Assembly (NCBI GenBank): GCA_022842305.1
Contig: JALHPY010000014.1
Span: forward strand, 1-61,821
DNA: 61,821 nt
Direction: 5' to 3'
From: Rubrivivax sp.
GTDB lineage: Bacteria; Pseudomonadota; Gammaproteobacteria; Burkholderiales; Burkholderiaceae_C
Positions 47,238 to 56,412 of the stretch are shown piece after piece (position 1 is the first letter of the stretch; every line of letters begins with the position of its first letter). The position numbers were made by a program, and so were the translations under genes. The notes under the pieces were generated by a model that ran no database searches, was not told where the DNA came from, and saw nothing but the letters and a program-made list of their open reading frames with translations.

Positions 47238-49796
47238 ATGGTCGACGTCCTTCCCCCAGCGCCTGGCCCGGTGGCGGCCCGCGGCCCGCGCGTGGTCGGC
47301 ATCGGTACGTCGGCCGGCGGCCTGGAGCCCCTGGAACAGTTGCTGGCCGCGGTGCCTGCGGCCAGCGGGCTGGCCTACGTGGTGGTGCAGCACATGGACC
47401 CCAACCACAAGGCCATGCTCAGCGAGCTGCTGCAGCGCGCCTGCGCGCTGCCGGTGCACGAGGTGGCCGATGGGCAGCGCATCCTGCCCGACACCGTCTA
47501 CGTGATTCCGCCCAACGCGGAGCTCACGGTCAGCGGCGGCAAGCTGCGCCTGGCCTTGCCGTCGCAGCCGCGCGGGCAGCGTTTGCCCATCGATGTGCTG
47601 TTCAGTTCGCTGGCGCGCGAGTTCGGTGACCGGGCCATCGGCGTCGTGCTGTCGGGCATGGGCTCCGACGGCAGCATCGGACTGCAGGCCATCAAGTCGC
47701 TGGGCGGGCTGACGCTGGCGCAGCGGCCCGAGTCGGCGCAGTTCGACGCCATGCCCCTCAACGCCATCGCCGCGGGCTGTGTGGACATCGTCGCGCTGCC
47801 CGCCGAGATCCCGCCGCGCATCCTGGCCGTGGTGGGCCTGGTGGCGCCCGGCGCCGAGCGCGAGCACAAGCTGGCCCTGGGCTCGCCTGCGGCGCTGGCC
47901 GCGATTCTGGGGCTGCTGCATGCGCGCACCCGGCACGACCTGACGCCCTACAAGTCCAACACACTGGAGCGCCGCATCGCCCGCCGCATGGCCGTGCACG
48001 CGCTGGCCACGATGGCCGAATACGCCGCCTTTCTGCGCCAGAACAACCAGGAGCTGGACCTGCTGTTCAAGGAGATGCTGATCGGGGTGACCTCGTTCTT
48101 CCGCGACCCCGCGTGCTGGCAGGAACTTGCCGAAAGCGTCATTCCGGCGTTGCTGGCGCGGCACTCCCCGGGCCAGGGGCCGCTGCGCGCCTGGGTGGCG
48201 GGTTGCTCCACCGGGGAAGAGGCCTACTCCCTGGCGATCGCTTTCGCCGAGGCCTGCGAGTCGCTGGCGCCCGCCGACGCGCCCGAACTGCAGATCTTCG
48301 CCACCGACCTGAACGCCGACGCGATCACGGCCGCGCGCAACGGCCACTTTCCTGCCTCCATCGCGCACGACATGAGCCCGCAACGCCTGGCGCGCTTCTT
48401 CAGCGCACGGCCCGACGGCTACCTGATCGACAAGCGCATCCGCGAGAAGGTGCTGTTTGCCCAGCACGACCTGACCATCGACCCGCCCTTCACGCGCCTG
48501 GACATCCTGTCGTGCCGCAACCTGCTGATCTACTTCGGTGCCGCGCTGCAGCGCCGCCTGGTGCCGCTGTTTCACTACAGCCTGAGGCCGGGCGGGGCGC
48601 TGGTGCTGGGGGGGTCCGAAACCGTGGGCCGCGCCCAGGCGCTGTTCACGCCGCTGTCGCCGCGCTCCAGGATCTACTGGCGCAGCGACAATGCCGGCGC
48701 GGTCGGCCCGGTTGAGTTTCCGACACACCGGCATTCGGCCTCACGCTCGGCCACGCAGGAGAAAGCTCTGCCCCACCTCGACCAGCCCCCGGCCAACCTG
48801 CAGTCGCTGGCCGACCAACTGCTGCTGCAGACCTTCTCGCCGCCGGCGGTGCTGGTCAACGCGGGCGGCGACATCGTCTACATCAGCGGGCACACCGGCC
48901 GCTTTCTCGAGCCCGCGGCGGGCAAGGCCAACTGGAACATCCACGTGATGGCGCGGCCCAGCATCCGCGCCCAGCTGGCCGTGGCCCTGCGCACGGCCCT
49001 GCACGACAAGTCAGCCATCGAACTGCTCGACCTGGCGCTGGACGACGCGGATGGCGCCGGCGTCGATGTCACGGTGCAGGCGCTCGACCAGCCCAGGGGA
49101 CTCAGCGGCATGGTCCTGATCGTGTTCCGCGAACGGCCTGCCAAACCAGGCCGGCGCGGGCGCAGAACGCGTGCAGCCGGCCCGGCGGCCCTGGCCGCGG
49201 ACGAGGATCTGGCGCGCGCGCGCCAGGAGATCCAGGCCCTGCGCCAGGAAATGCGCGCTTCACAGGAAGAACTGCAGGCCGCCAACGAAGAACTGCAGTC
49301 CACCAATGAAGAGCTGCAATCGGCCAACGAGGAGCTGACCACCTCCAAGGAAGAGGCGCAGTCGATGAACGAGGAACTGCAGACCATCAACGGGGAGCTG
49401 CAGTCCAAGCTCGACGATCTGGCGCTGGCGCAGAGCGACATGCAGAACCTGCTCAACAGCACCGACATCGCCACGCTGTTCCTGGACCAGGATCTCAACG
49501 TGCGCCGCTTCACCGAGCAGATCGTGCGCATCGTGCACCTGCGCGAGGCCGACATCGGGCGCCCCTTGAGCGAACTGGCCAGCACGCTGGTCTATCCGGA
49601 TCTGCACGCCGACGTGAAGCAGACGATGCGCACGCTGGTCTTCAGCGAGAAGCAGATCTCCACCACCGACGGCCACTGGTACACCGTGCGCATCATGCCG
49701 TACCGCACCCTGGCCAACGTGATCCAGGGCGTGGTGATCACCTTCGTGGACATCACCGTGGCCAAGGAACTCGAGTCGCGTCTGCGCAAGGCGTAG
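47238..49796 (+). CDS. CheB-CheR-PAS fusion chemoreceptor-modification-like protein
   Basis: An 852-residue fusion. Residues 15-200 are a CheB methylesterase without receiver domain: GIGTSAGG with Ser25, QHMDPNH, and GVVLSGMGSDGSIG. Residues 220-480 are CheR methyltransferase: RIARRM, VTSFFRDP, WVAGCSTGEEAYSLA for SAM, ILSCRNLLIYF. Residues 520-620 are PAS-like (LLVNAGGDIVYISGHTGRFL). A heptad coiled coil (about 677-725) and a second PAS (728-845) follow. Such fusions feed multi-kinase signalling rather than classical chemotaxis. ATG 47238 is chosen because it starts near the CheB domain; an earlier in-frame start (47196) is possible. No MCP or flagellar gene is nearby. Confidence 0.9.
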   Translation: MVDVLPPAPGPVAARGPRVVGIGTSAGGLEPLEQLLAAVPAASGLAYVVVQHMDPNHKAMLSELLQRACALPVHEVADGQRILPDTVYVIPPNAELTVSGGKLRLALPSQPRGQRLPIDVLFSSLAREFGDRAIGVVLSGMGSDGSIGLQAIKSLGGLTLAQRPESAQFDAMPLNAIAAGCVDIVALPAEIPPRILAVVGLVAPGAEREHKLALGSPAALAAILGLLHARTRHDLTPYKSNTLERRIARRMAVHALATMAEYAAFLRQNNQELDLLFKEMLIGVTSFFRDPACWQELAESVIPALLARHSPGQGPLRAWVAGCSTGEEAYSLAIAFAEACESLAPADAPELQIFATDLNADAITAARNGHFPASIAHDMSPQRLARFFSARPDGYLIDKRIREKVLFAQHDLTIDPPFTRLDILSCRNLLIYFGAALQRRLVPLFHYSLRPGGALVLGGSETVGRAQALFTPLSPRSRIYWRSDNAGAVGPVEFPTHRHSASRSATQEKALPHLDQPPANLQSLADQLLLQTFSPPAVLVNAGGDIVYISGHTGRFLEPAAGKANWNIHVMARPSIRAQLAVALRTALHDKSAIELLDLALDDADGAGVDVTVQALDQPRGLSGMVLIVFRERPAKPGRRGRRTRAAGPAALAADEDLARARQEIQALRQEMRASQEELQAANEELQSTNEELQSANEELTTSKEEAQSMNEELQTINGELQSKLDDLALAQSDMQNLLNSTDIATLFLDQDLNVRRFTEQIVRIVHLREADIGRPLSELASTLVYPDLHADVKQTMRTLVFSEKQISTTDGHWYTVRIMPYRTLANVIQGVVITFVDITVAKELESRLRKA
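49266..49412 (+). repeat. in-frame 21-base repeats coding a heptad coiled coil
   Basis: Seven consecutive 7-residue units, EELQAAN, EELQSTN, EELQSAN, EELTTSK, EEAQSMN, EELQTIN, GELQSKL, inside the CheB-CheR-PAS gene. The DNA units are diverged but clearly related. They predict a long rigid coiled coil linking the enzymatic part to the C-terminal PAS domain. Confidence 0.8.
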
Positions 49797-49832
49797 AGTC
49801 GGCCATCCACAGCACATCTGCAGGGCCTTGCC

Positions 49833-50447
49833 ATGTCCGACCACGCCGTTGCACCCACGTCACCGCAAGACCTCCGTGCCCGCGCTGCCACGCAGCTGAC
49901 CGGAGGCGCCACCCGCCTGGGCACCGCGGCCGGCGCGGCCAACGCGCTGGCCGTTCTGCACGCGCTGGCCGCGTCGCCAGCCACCGCGCCCGACGCGCTG
50001 GCCTTGCTGCACGAGTTGCAGGTGCACCAGGTCGAGCTGGACCTGCAAGCGCAAGAGCTGCGCGAGTCACGCGCCGAACTGGAAGCCGCCCTGCGCCGGC
50101 AGGTCGAGCGCCATGATTTCCAGCCGGTCGGCTGCTTCACGATCGGCCGCGATCTGATCGTGCGCGAACTCAACCAGACCGGCGCGCGCCTGCTGGGGGT
50201 CGAGCGCGGCGCGGCTGCCGGGCTGGACCTGCGCACGCTGTTCAGCGCCGGCAGCAGAGACCGGCTGCAGGCCATGGTCTTGCGGGTGTGCCGAGAAGAG
50301 CCCGTCGCGGCCACCGCGCTCGAATGGCGCCCCGATCTCGCCCAGCGGCAGGTCCTGCAGGCCCACCTGAGTCTGGACCCCGCGGGCGAAGGCTGCCTGC
50401 TCGTGCTGGCACCCGCCGTCGCCAGCGAACCGACGCCCGGGCCATAG
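49833..50447 (+). CDS. small PAS-domain sensor protein
   Basis: A 204-residue soluble protein. An Ala-rich N terminus leads into the helix [20 protein letters not shown] (about 58-77), then a PAS-like region with VGCFTIGRDLIVRELNQTGARLLG and AGLDLRTLFSA. No output domain is present. The helix motif recurs in the next gene, so the two proteins may associate through it: a sensor subunit separate from its kinase. It lies 36 bases after the CheB-CheR gene and 16 bases before the kinase gene. Confidence 0.78.
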   Translation: MSDHAVAPTSPQDLRARAATQLTGGATRLGTAAGAANALAVLHALAASPATAPDALALLHELQVHQVELDLQAQELRESRAELEAALRRQVERHDFQPVGCFTIGRDLIVRELNQTGARLLGVERGAAAGLDLRTLFSAGSRDRLQAMVLRVCREEPVAATALEWRPDLAQRQVLQAHLSLDPAGEGCLLVLAPAVASEPTPGP

Positions 50448-50604
50448 AGCAGAGGACAGCGCCATGAACCCCGAGGCCACGCCTCCCAGCGTGGCTCCGT
50501 TGCGCCAGCGCGCCGAGGAGCAGCTGTTACGGCAACCCAAGTCGCAGAGCGAGTTCGATGCCCTGCGCCTGCTGCACGAGCTGCAGGTGCACCAGGTCGA
50601 ACTG
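50005..50604 (+). repeat. 35-bp near-identical segment shared by the PAS and kinase genes
   Basis: Bases 50005-50039 and 50570-50604 are the same except for two changes and encode the identical stretch [11 protein letters not shown] in consecutive genes. The bases in between are ordinary coding sequence. It marks a shared interaction helix, by duplication or by strong conservation. Confidence 0.7.
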
Positions 50605-51885
50605 CTGATGCAGAACGAGGCCTTGCAGCAGTCGGAGGCCCAGGCCCGCGAAGCCCTGGCCGATTTGACCGAATTGCAGGCCTCCATGGAAGCGCGCATC
50701 GTCGAGCGCACCGCCGAACTGGCGGCGGCGCGCCAGGCCGCCGATGCGGCCAACCGCAGCAAGAGCAGCTTTCTGTCCAACATGAGCCATGAGCTGCGCA
50801 CGCCCATGAACGGCGTGCTGGGCATGATCGACCTGAGCCTGCTTGCCGCCACCGATGCGCGCCAGGTCGAATGGCTGGGCACGGCGCGACGCTGCGGGGT
50901 GCAACTGCTGGCCATGATCAACGACATCCTCGACCTGTCCAAGATCGAGGCCGGCCACATGGACCTGGACCTGGCCGCCTTCGAACTGGGCAGCGTGCTG
51001 CAACTCACGTCCGACCTGCTGGCGCCCCAGGTCGCCGCCGCCGGGCTGCGCTTCAGCCTGGAGCTGCCCCCAGGGCTGGCCACGCGCCAGCTGATGGGCG
51101 ACAGCCACCGGCTGCAGCAGATCCTGCTCAACCTGGCCGGCAATGCGGTGAAGTTCACCGACAAGGGGGGCGTGCACCTGGCCGTGGCCGTGGTCGAGGA
51201 GGCGCGCGACGATGCGCTGCTGCGCTTCGAAGTCACCGACACCGGCATCGGCATCGCGCCGCAGGACCATGTGCGGATCTTCGCGTCCTTCGAGCAGGCC
51301 GACGCCTCGGTATCGCGCCGCTACGGCGGCACCGGCCTGGGCCTGGCGATCTGCAAGCGCCTGGTGGCATTGATGGGCGGCGAGATCGGCGTGCGCAGCG
51401 CGCTGGGCGCCGGCAGCAGCTTCTGGTTCACGGCCCGCCTGGGCACGCGCCTGCCGACTAGCCTGCCGGCCGCGCAGGCCGTGGATGCGCTGGCGCAGCT
51501 GCGCAGCGGCTTCGCCGGCGTGCGCATCCTGCTGGTCGAGGACAACCCGGTCAGCCAGCAGGTGCTGCGGGGCCTGGTCGTTGCCGCCGGCCTGGAGCTC
51601 GACGTGGCCGCCGATGGCGCGGCCGCGCTGGCCCGGGCCCGGGACGTCGACTACGCGCTGATCCTGATGGACCTGCACATGCCCGGGCTGGGCGGCATCG
51701 AGACCACCGCACGCTTGCGCAGCATGCCCGGCCGCGAACGCACCCCCGTGATCGCCCTGACGGCCAGCGTGTTCGACCAGGACCGCCAGCGCTGTCTGGC
51801 GGCAGGCATGTGCCAGCACCTGGCCAAACCGGTGGACCCGCCCCTGCTCTACGCCGCGCTGCTGCGCTGGCTGGGGCGGGGCTGA
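50464..51885 (+). CDS. hybrid sensor histidine kinase
   Basis: A 473-residue soluble hybrid kinase. The N-terminal helix [20 protein letters not shown] (37-56) and a coiled coil lead to the phosphoacceptor [12 protein letters not shown] with His109. The ATPase has [38 protein letters not shown] receiver domain (from about 355) has [11 protein letters not shown], the phospho-Asp in [10 protein letters not shown], and LAKPVDPP. It has no sensor domain of its own; input probably comes from the preceding PAS protein. The ribosome site is AGAGGACAG. Confidence 0.93.
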   Translation: MNPEATPPSVAPLRQRAEEQLLRQPKSQSEFDALRLLHELQVHQVELLMQNEALQQSEAQAREALADLTELQASMEARIVERTAELAAARQAADAANRSKSSFLSNMSHELRTPMNGVLGMIDLSLLAATDARQVEWLGTARRCGVQLLAMINDILDLSKIEAGHMDLDLAAFELGSVLQLTSDLLAPQVAAAGLRFSLELPPGLATRQLMGDSHRLQQILLNLAGNAVKFTDKGGVHLAVAVVEEARDDALLRFEVTDTGIGIAPQDHVRIFASFEQADASVSRRYGGTGLGLAICKRLVALMGGEIGVRSALGAGSSFWFTARLGTRLPTSLPAAQAVDALAQLRSGFAGVRILLVEDNPVSQQVLRGLVVAAGLELDVAADGAAALARARDVDYALILMDLHMPGLGGIETTARLRSMPGRERTPVIALTASVFDQDRQRCLAAGMCQHLAKPVDPPLLYAALLRWLGRG

Positions 51886-51888
51886 GCC

Positions 51889-52665
51889 ATGGCGCGCCAC
51901 ACCGCATGGCTGTTGCTGGCGCTGGCCGCGGCCGGCGCCCATGCGCACGACACCTGGTTCGAGGCCCTGCCGCCCACGCGGCCCGATGACCTGCGCCTGG
52001 CCCTGGGCACCGGCAACCGATTCCCGGTGCACGAGACCTCGATCGGCGGGGCCTCGGTCGAGGTGGCGCAGTGCCGCGGCGCCGACGGCCGCAGCCACCC
52101 GCTGCGCCAGCTGCACGATGGTGCCCGCGCCTTGCAGCTGGGCCTGCGCATCCCCGCCGGCACCGCGCTCAGCTGCTGGGCGCAGCAGGCGCAGCAGCAG
52201 CTGAGCCTGGCGGGGGCGTCGGACAAGATCGGCCTGTACCTGGACGAGATCAACGCCCCGGCCGCCGTGCGCCAACGCTGGGCCGCGCTGGCCGCACGCG
52301 GCCTGCCTTGGGAGGAGAGCTACACCAAGAATGCGCGCATCGAGCGCGGCGCGAGCACGCCGCAGCCCCTGCCGCTGGGCCTGGACATCGTGCTCGACGG
52401 CCCAGCGCCGCGCGCGGGCGCCGGGCTGGGTTTCGTCGTGCTGCGCCGGGGCCAGCCGCTGCCGCAGTTCGCGCTGGAACTGGTGCACGCCGCCAGCGGC
52501 CAGGGCTTGTGGCTGCACACCGACGAGGCCGGGCGCGCGCAAGTCACCGTGCCGCTGGCCGGCGCCTGGCTGCTGCGCGGCACCGACTTGCGCCCACACC
52601 CCCAGCAAGCAGACGCCTGGGAAAGCGACTTCGTGACCCTGGCCTTCAGCGCCGCCCCGCCCTGA
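51889..52665 (+). CDS. periplasmic DUF4198-like protein
   Basis: A 258-residue exported protein. The signal peptide (MARHTAWLLLALAAAGAHA) is followed directly by HDTWFEALPP, the metal-binding-like motif at the N terminus of DUF4198 proteins, which are often linked to nickel or cobalt uptake. LALGTGNRFPVHET and a C-terminal Ig-like strand region (VHAASGQGLWLHTDEAGRA) fit that family. It starts three bases after the kinase stop, so it is co-transcribed with the signalling genes; the link is unexplained. Confidence 0.8.
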   Translation: MARHTAWLLLALAAAGAHAHDTWFEALPPTRPDDLRLALGTGNRFPVHETSIGGASVEVAQCRGADGRSHPLRQLHDGARALQLGLRIPAGTALSCWAQQAQQQLSLAGASDKIGLYLDEINAPAAVRQRWAALAARGLPWEESYTKNARIERGASTPQPLPLGLDIVLDGPAPRAGAGLGFVVLRRGQPLPQFALELVHAASGQGLWLHTDEAGRAQVTVPLAGAWLLRGTDLRPHPQQADAWESDFVTLAFSAAPP

Positions 52666-52686
52666 CACCGGGACGGGCGGGCTGCT

Positions 52687-53160
52687 TCAGTTGACGACGA
52701 AGCGATCGGGACACCACTGCGCCAGGCAGGACTTCAGGCTGGTCGCGCTGCAGGGCTTGGGCAGCACCGCGGTCAGGCCGACGCGGGCCCAGCGCGCGCT
52801 GTCCCTGCCCAGGTCCAGCGCGGTGTAGGCGACGATGGGCACGCTGGCACGCGTGGGGTGCTCACGTTCGAACTGGCGGATCTTGGCCGTGGCCACCACG
52901 CCGTCCATCACCGGCATCAGGATGTCCATGAGCACGAGATCGAAGTCGCGTTGTTCGGCCAGCCTGACCGCCTCTTCGCCGTTGCAGGCCATGGTGGGCA
53001 CGATGCCCCAGCGCATGAGCACGGCGCTCACCAGCATGCGGTTGGCACGGCAGTCGTCCACCAGCATCAGCCGCAGCGACGCCGCGCTGGCTGGCCGGCG
53101 GGCCGCAAACGCGGGATGGGCGGGCGGCTGGGCCGCAGCGAGCTGCAGGGCTTGGTTCAT
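52687..53160 (-). CDS. single-domain response regulator
   Basis: A 157-residue stand-alone receiver. LRLMLVDDCRANRMLVSAVL gives the acidic pair (Asp35, Asp36), FDLVLMDILMPVMDG the phospho-Asp79, VAYTALD the switch Thr and VLPKPCS the conserved Lys. No output domain. ATG 53160 is used; one at 53172 adds four residues. It points toward the hybrid kinase operon from the other strand and is a candidate phosphorelay partner. It is also downstream of fumC on the same strand (75 bases). Confidence 0.88.
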   Translation of the reverse strand: MNQALQLAAAQPPAHPAFAARRPASAASLRLMLVDDCRANRMLVSAVLMRWGIVPTMACNGEEAVRLAEQRDFDLVLMDILMPVMDGVVATAKIRQFEREHPTRASVPIVAYTALDLGRDSARWARVGLTAVLPKPCSATSLKSCLAQWCPDRFVVN

Positions 53161-53235
53161 GCAGCGGAGCATGGCGCAGGGGCGCGCGGCGCTTCTGTGC
53201 GATTGCCCACGCAAGCCCGAAAGTCTGCAGCCCGC

Positions 53236-54666
53236 TCAACCGTGCAGGCCGGCCATCGCCGCAGGGCGCACCCAGGCGTCGAAGTCCTCGGCGCTGATCG
53301 CCCCAGAGCCGAGCGCCGCTTCGCGCAGGCTGGAGCCGCTGGCGTGCGCCTGCTGCGCGATGGCCGCCGCGCGCTCGTAGCCGATGTGCGGCGCCAGCGC
53401 GGTGACCAACATCAGCGAACGCCCCAGCAGCTCGGTCGTGCGCGCGCGGTCGGCCGCAATGCCTTGCACGCAGTGGCTGTCGAAGCTGGCCATGGCGTCG
53501 CCCAGCAGGCGCAGGCTGTCCAGTACGTTCAGGGCGATCAGCGGCTGGTAGGTGTTCAGTTCCAGTTGCCCCTGGCTGGCGGCGAAGCCGATGGCCACGT
53601 CGTGCCCCATCACCTGGGCGCAGACCATGGTCAGCGCCTCCACCTGCGTCGGGTTGACCTTGCCCGGCATGATGGAACTGCCCGGCTCGTTGGCCGGCAG
53701 GCGCAGCTCACCCAGGCCGGCGCGCGGCCCGCTGCCCATCAGGCGGATGTCGTTGGCTATCTTGGTCAGCGCCACCGCCAGGGTGCGCAGCGCCGCGTGC
53801 AGGTTGACCAGCGCCTCGCGCCCCGCCATCGCGGCAAACAGGTTGGGCGCCACGACGAAGGGCTCGTCCAGGCGCGCACCCAGCACTTGCGCCACACGCG
53901 CGCCGAACTCGGGGTGGGTGTTCAGGCCCGTGCCCACCGCGGTGCCGCCCAGGGCCAGTGCACGCAGGTCGGGCAGGCTGCGCACGATGGTGGCCTCGGC
54001 CAGCGCCAGCTGCGCCTCGTAGCCGCCGAACTCCTGACCCAGCGTCACCGGCGTGGCGTCCTGCAGATGGGTGCGGCCGATCTTCAGGATGTCAGCGAAG
54101 GCCTCGGCCTTGGCGGCCAGGGCCGCGCGCAGCCCGCGCAAGGCCCGCAGCAGCGGCCGCGTGCCCAGCACCGCGGCAATGTGCAGGGCGCTGGGAAACA
54201 CGTCGTTGGACGACTGGCCGCGGTTGACATCGTCGTTAGGATGCACCGGGCGCGCGCCGCCCGGCGAGCCGCCTGACCCACCGCCTGACCCACCACCTGA
54301 TCCACCCATTGCGCGCGAGGCCAGGCTGGCCACGACCTCGTTGACGTTCATGTGGCTCTGCGTGCCCGAGCCGGTCTGCCACACCGACAGCGGGAAGTGC
54401 TCGTCGAACTCGCCCGCCGCCACGCGCGCCGCCGCCACGGCGATGACCACCGCCTGGGCGGGCTCCAGCAGCCCCAGGTCCAGGTGCACCTCGGCGGCGG
54501 CGCGCTTGATCTGCGCCAGCGCGTGCACCACCTCCAGCGGCATGCGCTGCTGGCCGATGGCAAAGAAGCGCAGGCTGCGCTCGGTCTGCGCGCCCCACAG
54601 GGCCGTGGCCGGCACGTCGATGGCGCCGAAGCTGTCGTGTTCGGTGCGGGTGGTAGCAGCGCTCAT
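53236..54666 (-). CDS. fumC: fumarate hydratase class II with Gly-Ser insertion
   Basis: Iron-independent fumarase of 476 residues interconverting fumarate and malate. Motifs: TGSGTQSHMN at 98-107, VHPNDDVNRGQSSNDVFPSA from 141, GRTHLQDATP and the catalytic-loop GSSIMPGKVNP. Between ASRAM and RPVHPNDD lies GGSGGGSGGGSGGSPGGA, where E. coli FumC has a short VRGMERK-like segment. This is a flexible insert of about ten extra residues made by a 12-bp repeat. ATG 54666 follows GGGAG; the frame stays open upstream but begins poorly. Active-site residues look intact. Confidence 0.94.
   Translation of the reverse strand: MSAATTRTEHDSFGAIDVPATALWGAQTERSLRFFAIGQQRMPLEVVHALAQIKRAAAEVHLDLGLLEPAQAVVIAVAAARVAAGEFDEHFPLSVWQTGSGTQSHMNVNEVVASLASRAMGGSGGGSGGGSGGSPGGARPVHPNDDVNRGQSSNDVFPSALHIAAVLGTRPLLRALRGLRAALAAKAEAFADILKIGRTHLQDATPVTLGQEFGGYEAQLALAEATIVRSLPDLRALALGGTAVGTGLNTHPEFGARVAQVLGARLDEPFVVAPNLFAAMAGREALVNLHAALRTLAVALTKIANDIRLMGSGPRAGLGELRLPANEPGSSIMPGKVNPTQVEALTMVCAQVMGHDVAIGFAASQGQLELNTYQPLIALNVLDSLRLLGDAMASFDSHCVQGIAADRARTTELLGRSLMLVTALAPHIGYERAAAIAQQAHASGSSLREAALGSGAISAEDFDAWVRPAAMAGLHG
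54269..54304 (-). repeat. 12-bp minisatellite inside fumC
   Basis: Three units on the plus strand: CCGCCTGACCCA (54269-54280), the same (54281-54292) and CCACCTGATCCA (54293-54304). They encode Gly-Ser-Gly-Gly repeats in FumC. Unit length is a multiple of three, so copy-number change would keep the frame. Confidence 0.9.
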
Positions 54667-54780
54667 GGCCGGGCTCCCGAAAGGCGCGCGCGGCAGATGT
54701 TGCTGCGGCGGCCCGTCAGCGTGCGCCCGATCGAGTGGCATTGTCGGCGTGCTGGCGCACGCCCCCAGGCGCTCGGGCCT

Positions 54781-56412
54781 TCAGACGCCGGCTGCGGCCC
54801 CGTCGCTGCGCGGGTCGGCCGCGCCTTCGATCAACCCGCTGGCGTGGCGCAGCAGCGCGCCGGCGTGGCCCATGGTGTCGCTGTAGGCCTCGTCCAGCAC
54901 TTCCACCGCGTGGCCCGCGCGGCGCAGCGCCTGCACCAGTGCCGGGTCGAAACGGTTCTCGAGCTTGAGCGTGGTGCTCACGTCGCCCCAGGTGCGGCCC
55001 AGCAGCCAGCGCGGCGCGCTCACCGCCTGCTGCAGGCTCTGGCCGAAGCGCGCGTAGCGCGTGAACACCGCCGCCTGCGTCTGTGGCTGGCCCTCGCCGC
55101 CCATGGTGCCGTAGGGCATGACGCGGCCGTCGTCGAACAGCGCCAGCGACGGGTTGAGCGTGTGGAAAGGCTTGCGCCCCGGCTCCAGGCTGTTGAGCGC
55201 GCGCGGGTCCAGCGCGAAGCTGGTGCCGCGGTTCTGCCAGGTGACGCCGGTGTCGCGCAACACCACGCCCGAGCCGAACTCCCAGTACACGCTCTGGATG
55301 AAGCTGACGGCGCGGCCCTCGCGGTCGATGGCGCCCATCCAGATGGTGTCGCCGGGCGCAGCGGTGTCGGGCCAGGGCAGCGCGCGCTGCCTATCGATCT
55401 GCGCCGCCAGTTCGTCCAGCGCGGCGGGCTGCAGAAACTGCCACGGGTCGGCGGGCAGGCGCCGTGGGTCGGTGACCACGCGCTCGCGCACACGAAAGGC
55501 GCGCTTGGTGGATTCGACCAGGCCGTGCACGTAGTCGAAGCCCTCGCCCTCGGTCACACCCAGCCGATCAAACAGACCCAGGATCATCAGCGCCGCCAGG
55601 CCCTGCGTGGGCGGCGGCAGGTTGTAGACGCTGCAGTCGGCCAGGCGCACGGCCAGCGGCTGCACCACGTCGGCCTGCCAGGCGGCCAGGTCGGCGGCGC
55701 GCACGGGGCTGCCCACCCGCAGCAGCTCGGCACCCAGGCTGGCGCCGATCTGGCCGCGGTAGAAGTCGTCCAGGCCGCGCTGGGCCAGGGTCTGCAGGGT
55801 CTCGGCCAGCGCAGGCTGGCGCAGGATGTGGCCTTGCTTCGGCGGCTGGCCGTCCACCAGAAAGGTCTGGGCAAAGCCGGGTGCGTCGCGCAGGCCCGGC
55901 AGCTTGTCGCGCGTCAGCTGCGCCTGGCTGCGCGTCACGGCCACGCCGTCGCGGGCGTGGCGGATGGCGTCGGCCAGCAGGCGCTGCAGCGGCAGCGGCC
56001 GCCCCCAGGGCGCGGCCACTTCCAGCGCACGCGCCCAGCCGCCCACGGTGCCGGCCACGGTAAGCGCAGCCTGCGGCCCGCGTGCCGGGATGGCGTCCAA
56101 CCCCGCATAGAAGCTGCGGTCGGCCAGGCCGGCGGCCACGCCGCAGGCATCGATGGCCACGGGTGCGCGGCCGGGTTCGTGGATCACCCAGAAGCCGTCG
56201 CCGCCGATGGCGTTCATGTGCGGGTAGACCACGGCGATGGCCGCCGCGGCCGCGACCATGGCTTCGACGGCATTGCCGCCGTCGCGCAGCACGTCGCGGC
56301 CGGCTTGCGCGGCCAGGTGGTGGGGGGCGACGTGCATGCCGCCCAGGGCGCTGAGGGTGTGCTGCAAGTTCGGGTTCTGCTGGTTGATGGAAGCCTGAAC
56401 GCTACCAGCCAA
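54781..56412 (-). CDS. ggt: gamma-glutamyltransferase family protein, probably cytoplasmic
   Basis: Ntn-hydrolase of 543 residues. HHLAAQAGRDVLRDGGNAVEA and NAIGGDGFWVIHE are the large-subunit start. GDTIWMGAIDREG contains the likely autoprocessing and nucleophile Thr, and GTMGGEGQPQTQA completes the site. There is no signal peptide, unlike periplasmic GGT, so it resembles the YwrD-like cytoplasmic group. The start is uncertain: TTG 56412 overlaps the end of dctM and gives a natural length; ATG 56337 is the first ATG but would begin almost at the core. Last gene of the TRAP operon, so it probably processes the imported compound. Confidence 0.85.
   Translation of the reverse strand: MAGSVQASINQQNPNLQHTLSALGGMHVAPHHLAAQAGRDVLRDGGNAVEAMVAAAAAIAVVYPHMNAIGGDGFWVIHEPGRAPVAIDACGVAAGLADRSFYAGLDAIPARGPQAALTVAGTVGGWARALEVAAPWGRPLPLQRLLADAIRHARDGVAVTRSQAQLTRDKLPGLRDAPGFAQTFLVDGQPPKQGHILRQPALAETLQTLAQRGLDDFYRGQIGASLGAELLRVGSPVRAADLAAWQADVVQPLAVRLADCSVYNLPPPTQGLAALMILGLFDRLGVTEGEGFDYVHGLVESTKRAFRVRERVVTDPRRLPADPWQFLQPAALDELAAQIDRQRALPWPDTAAPGDTIWMGAIDREGRAVSFIQSVYWEFGSGVVLRDTGVTWQNRGTSFALDPRALNSLEPGRKPFHTLNPSLALFDDGRVMPYGTMGGEGQPQTQAAVFTRYARFGQSLQQAVSAPRWLLGRTWGDVSTTLKLENRFDPALVQALRRAGHAVEVLDEAYSDTMGHAGALLRHASGLIEGAADPRSDGAAAGV

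Noticed and set aside
49266..49412. Tandem repeat array as a possible CRISPR or mobile element
   Set aside because: Units are 21 bases without spacers, in frame, and encode a coiled coil inside a fusion protein.
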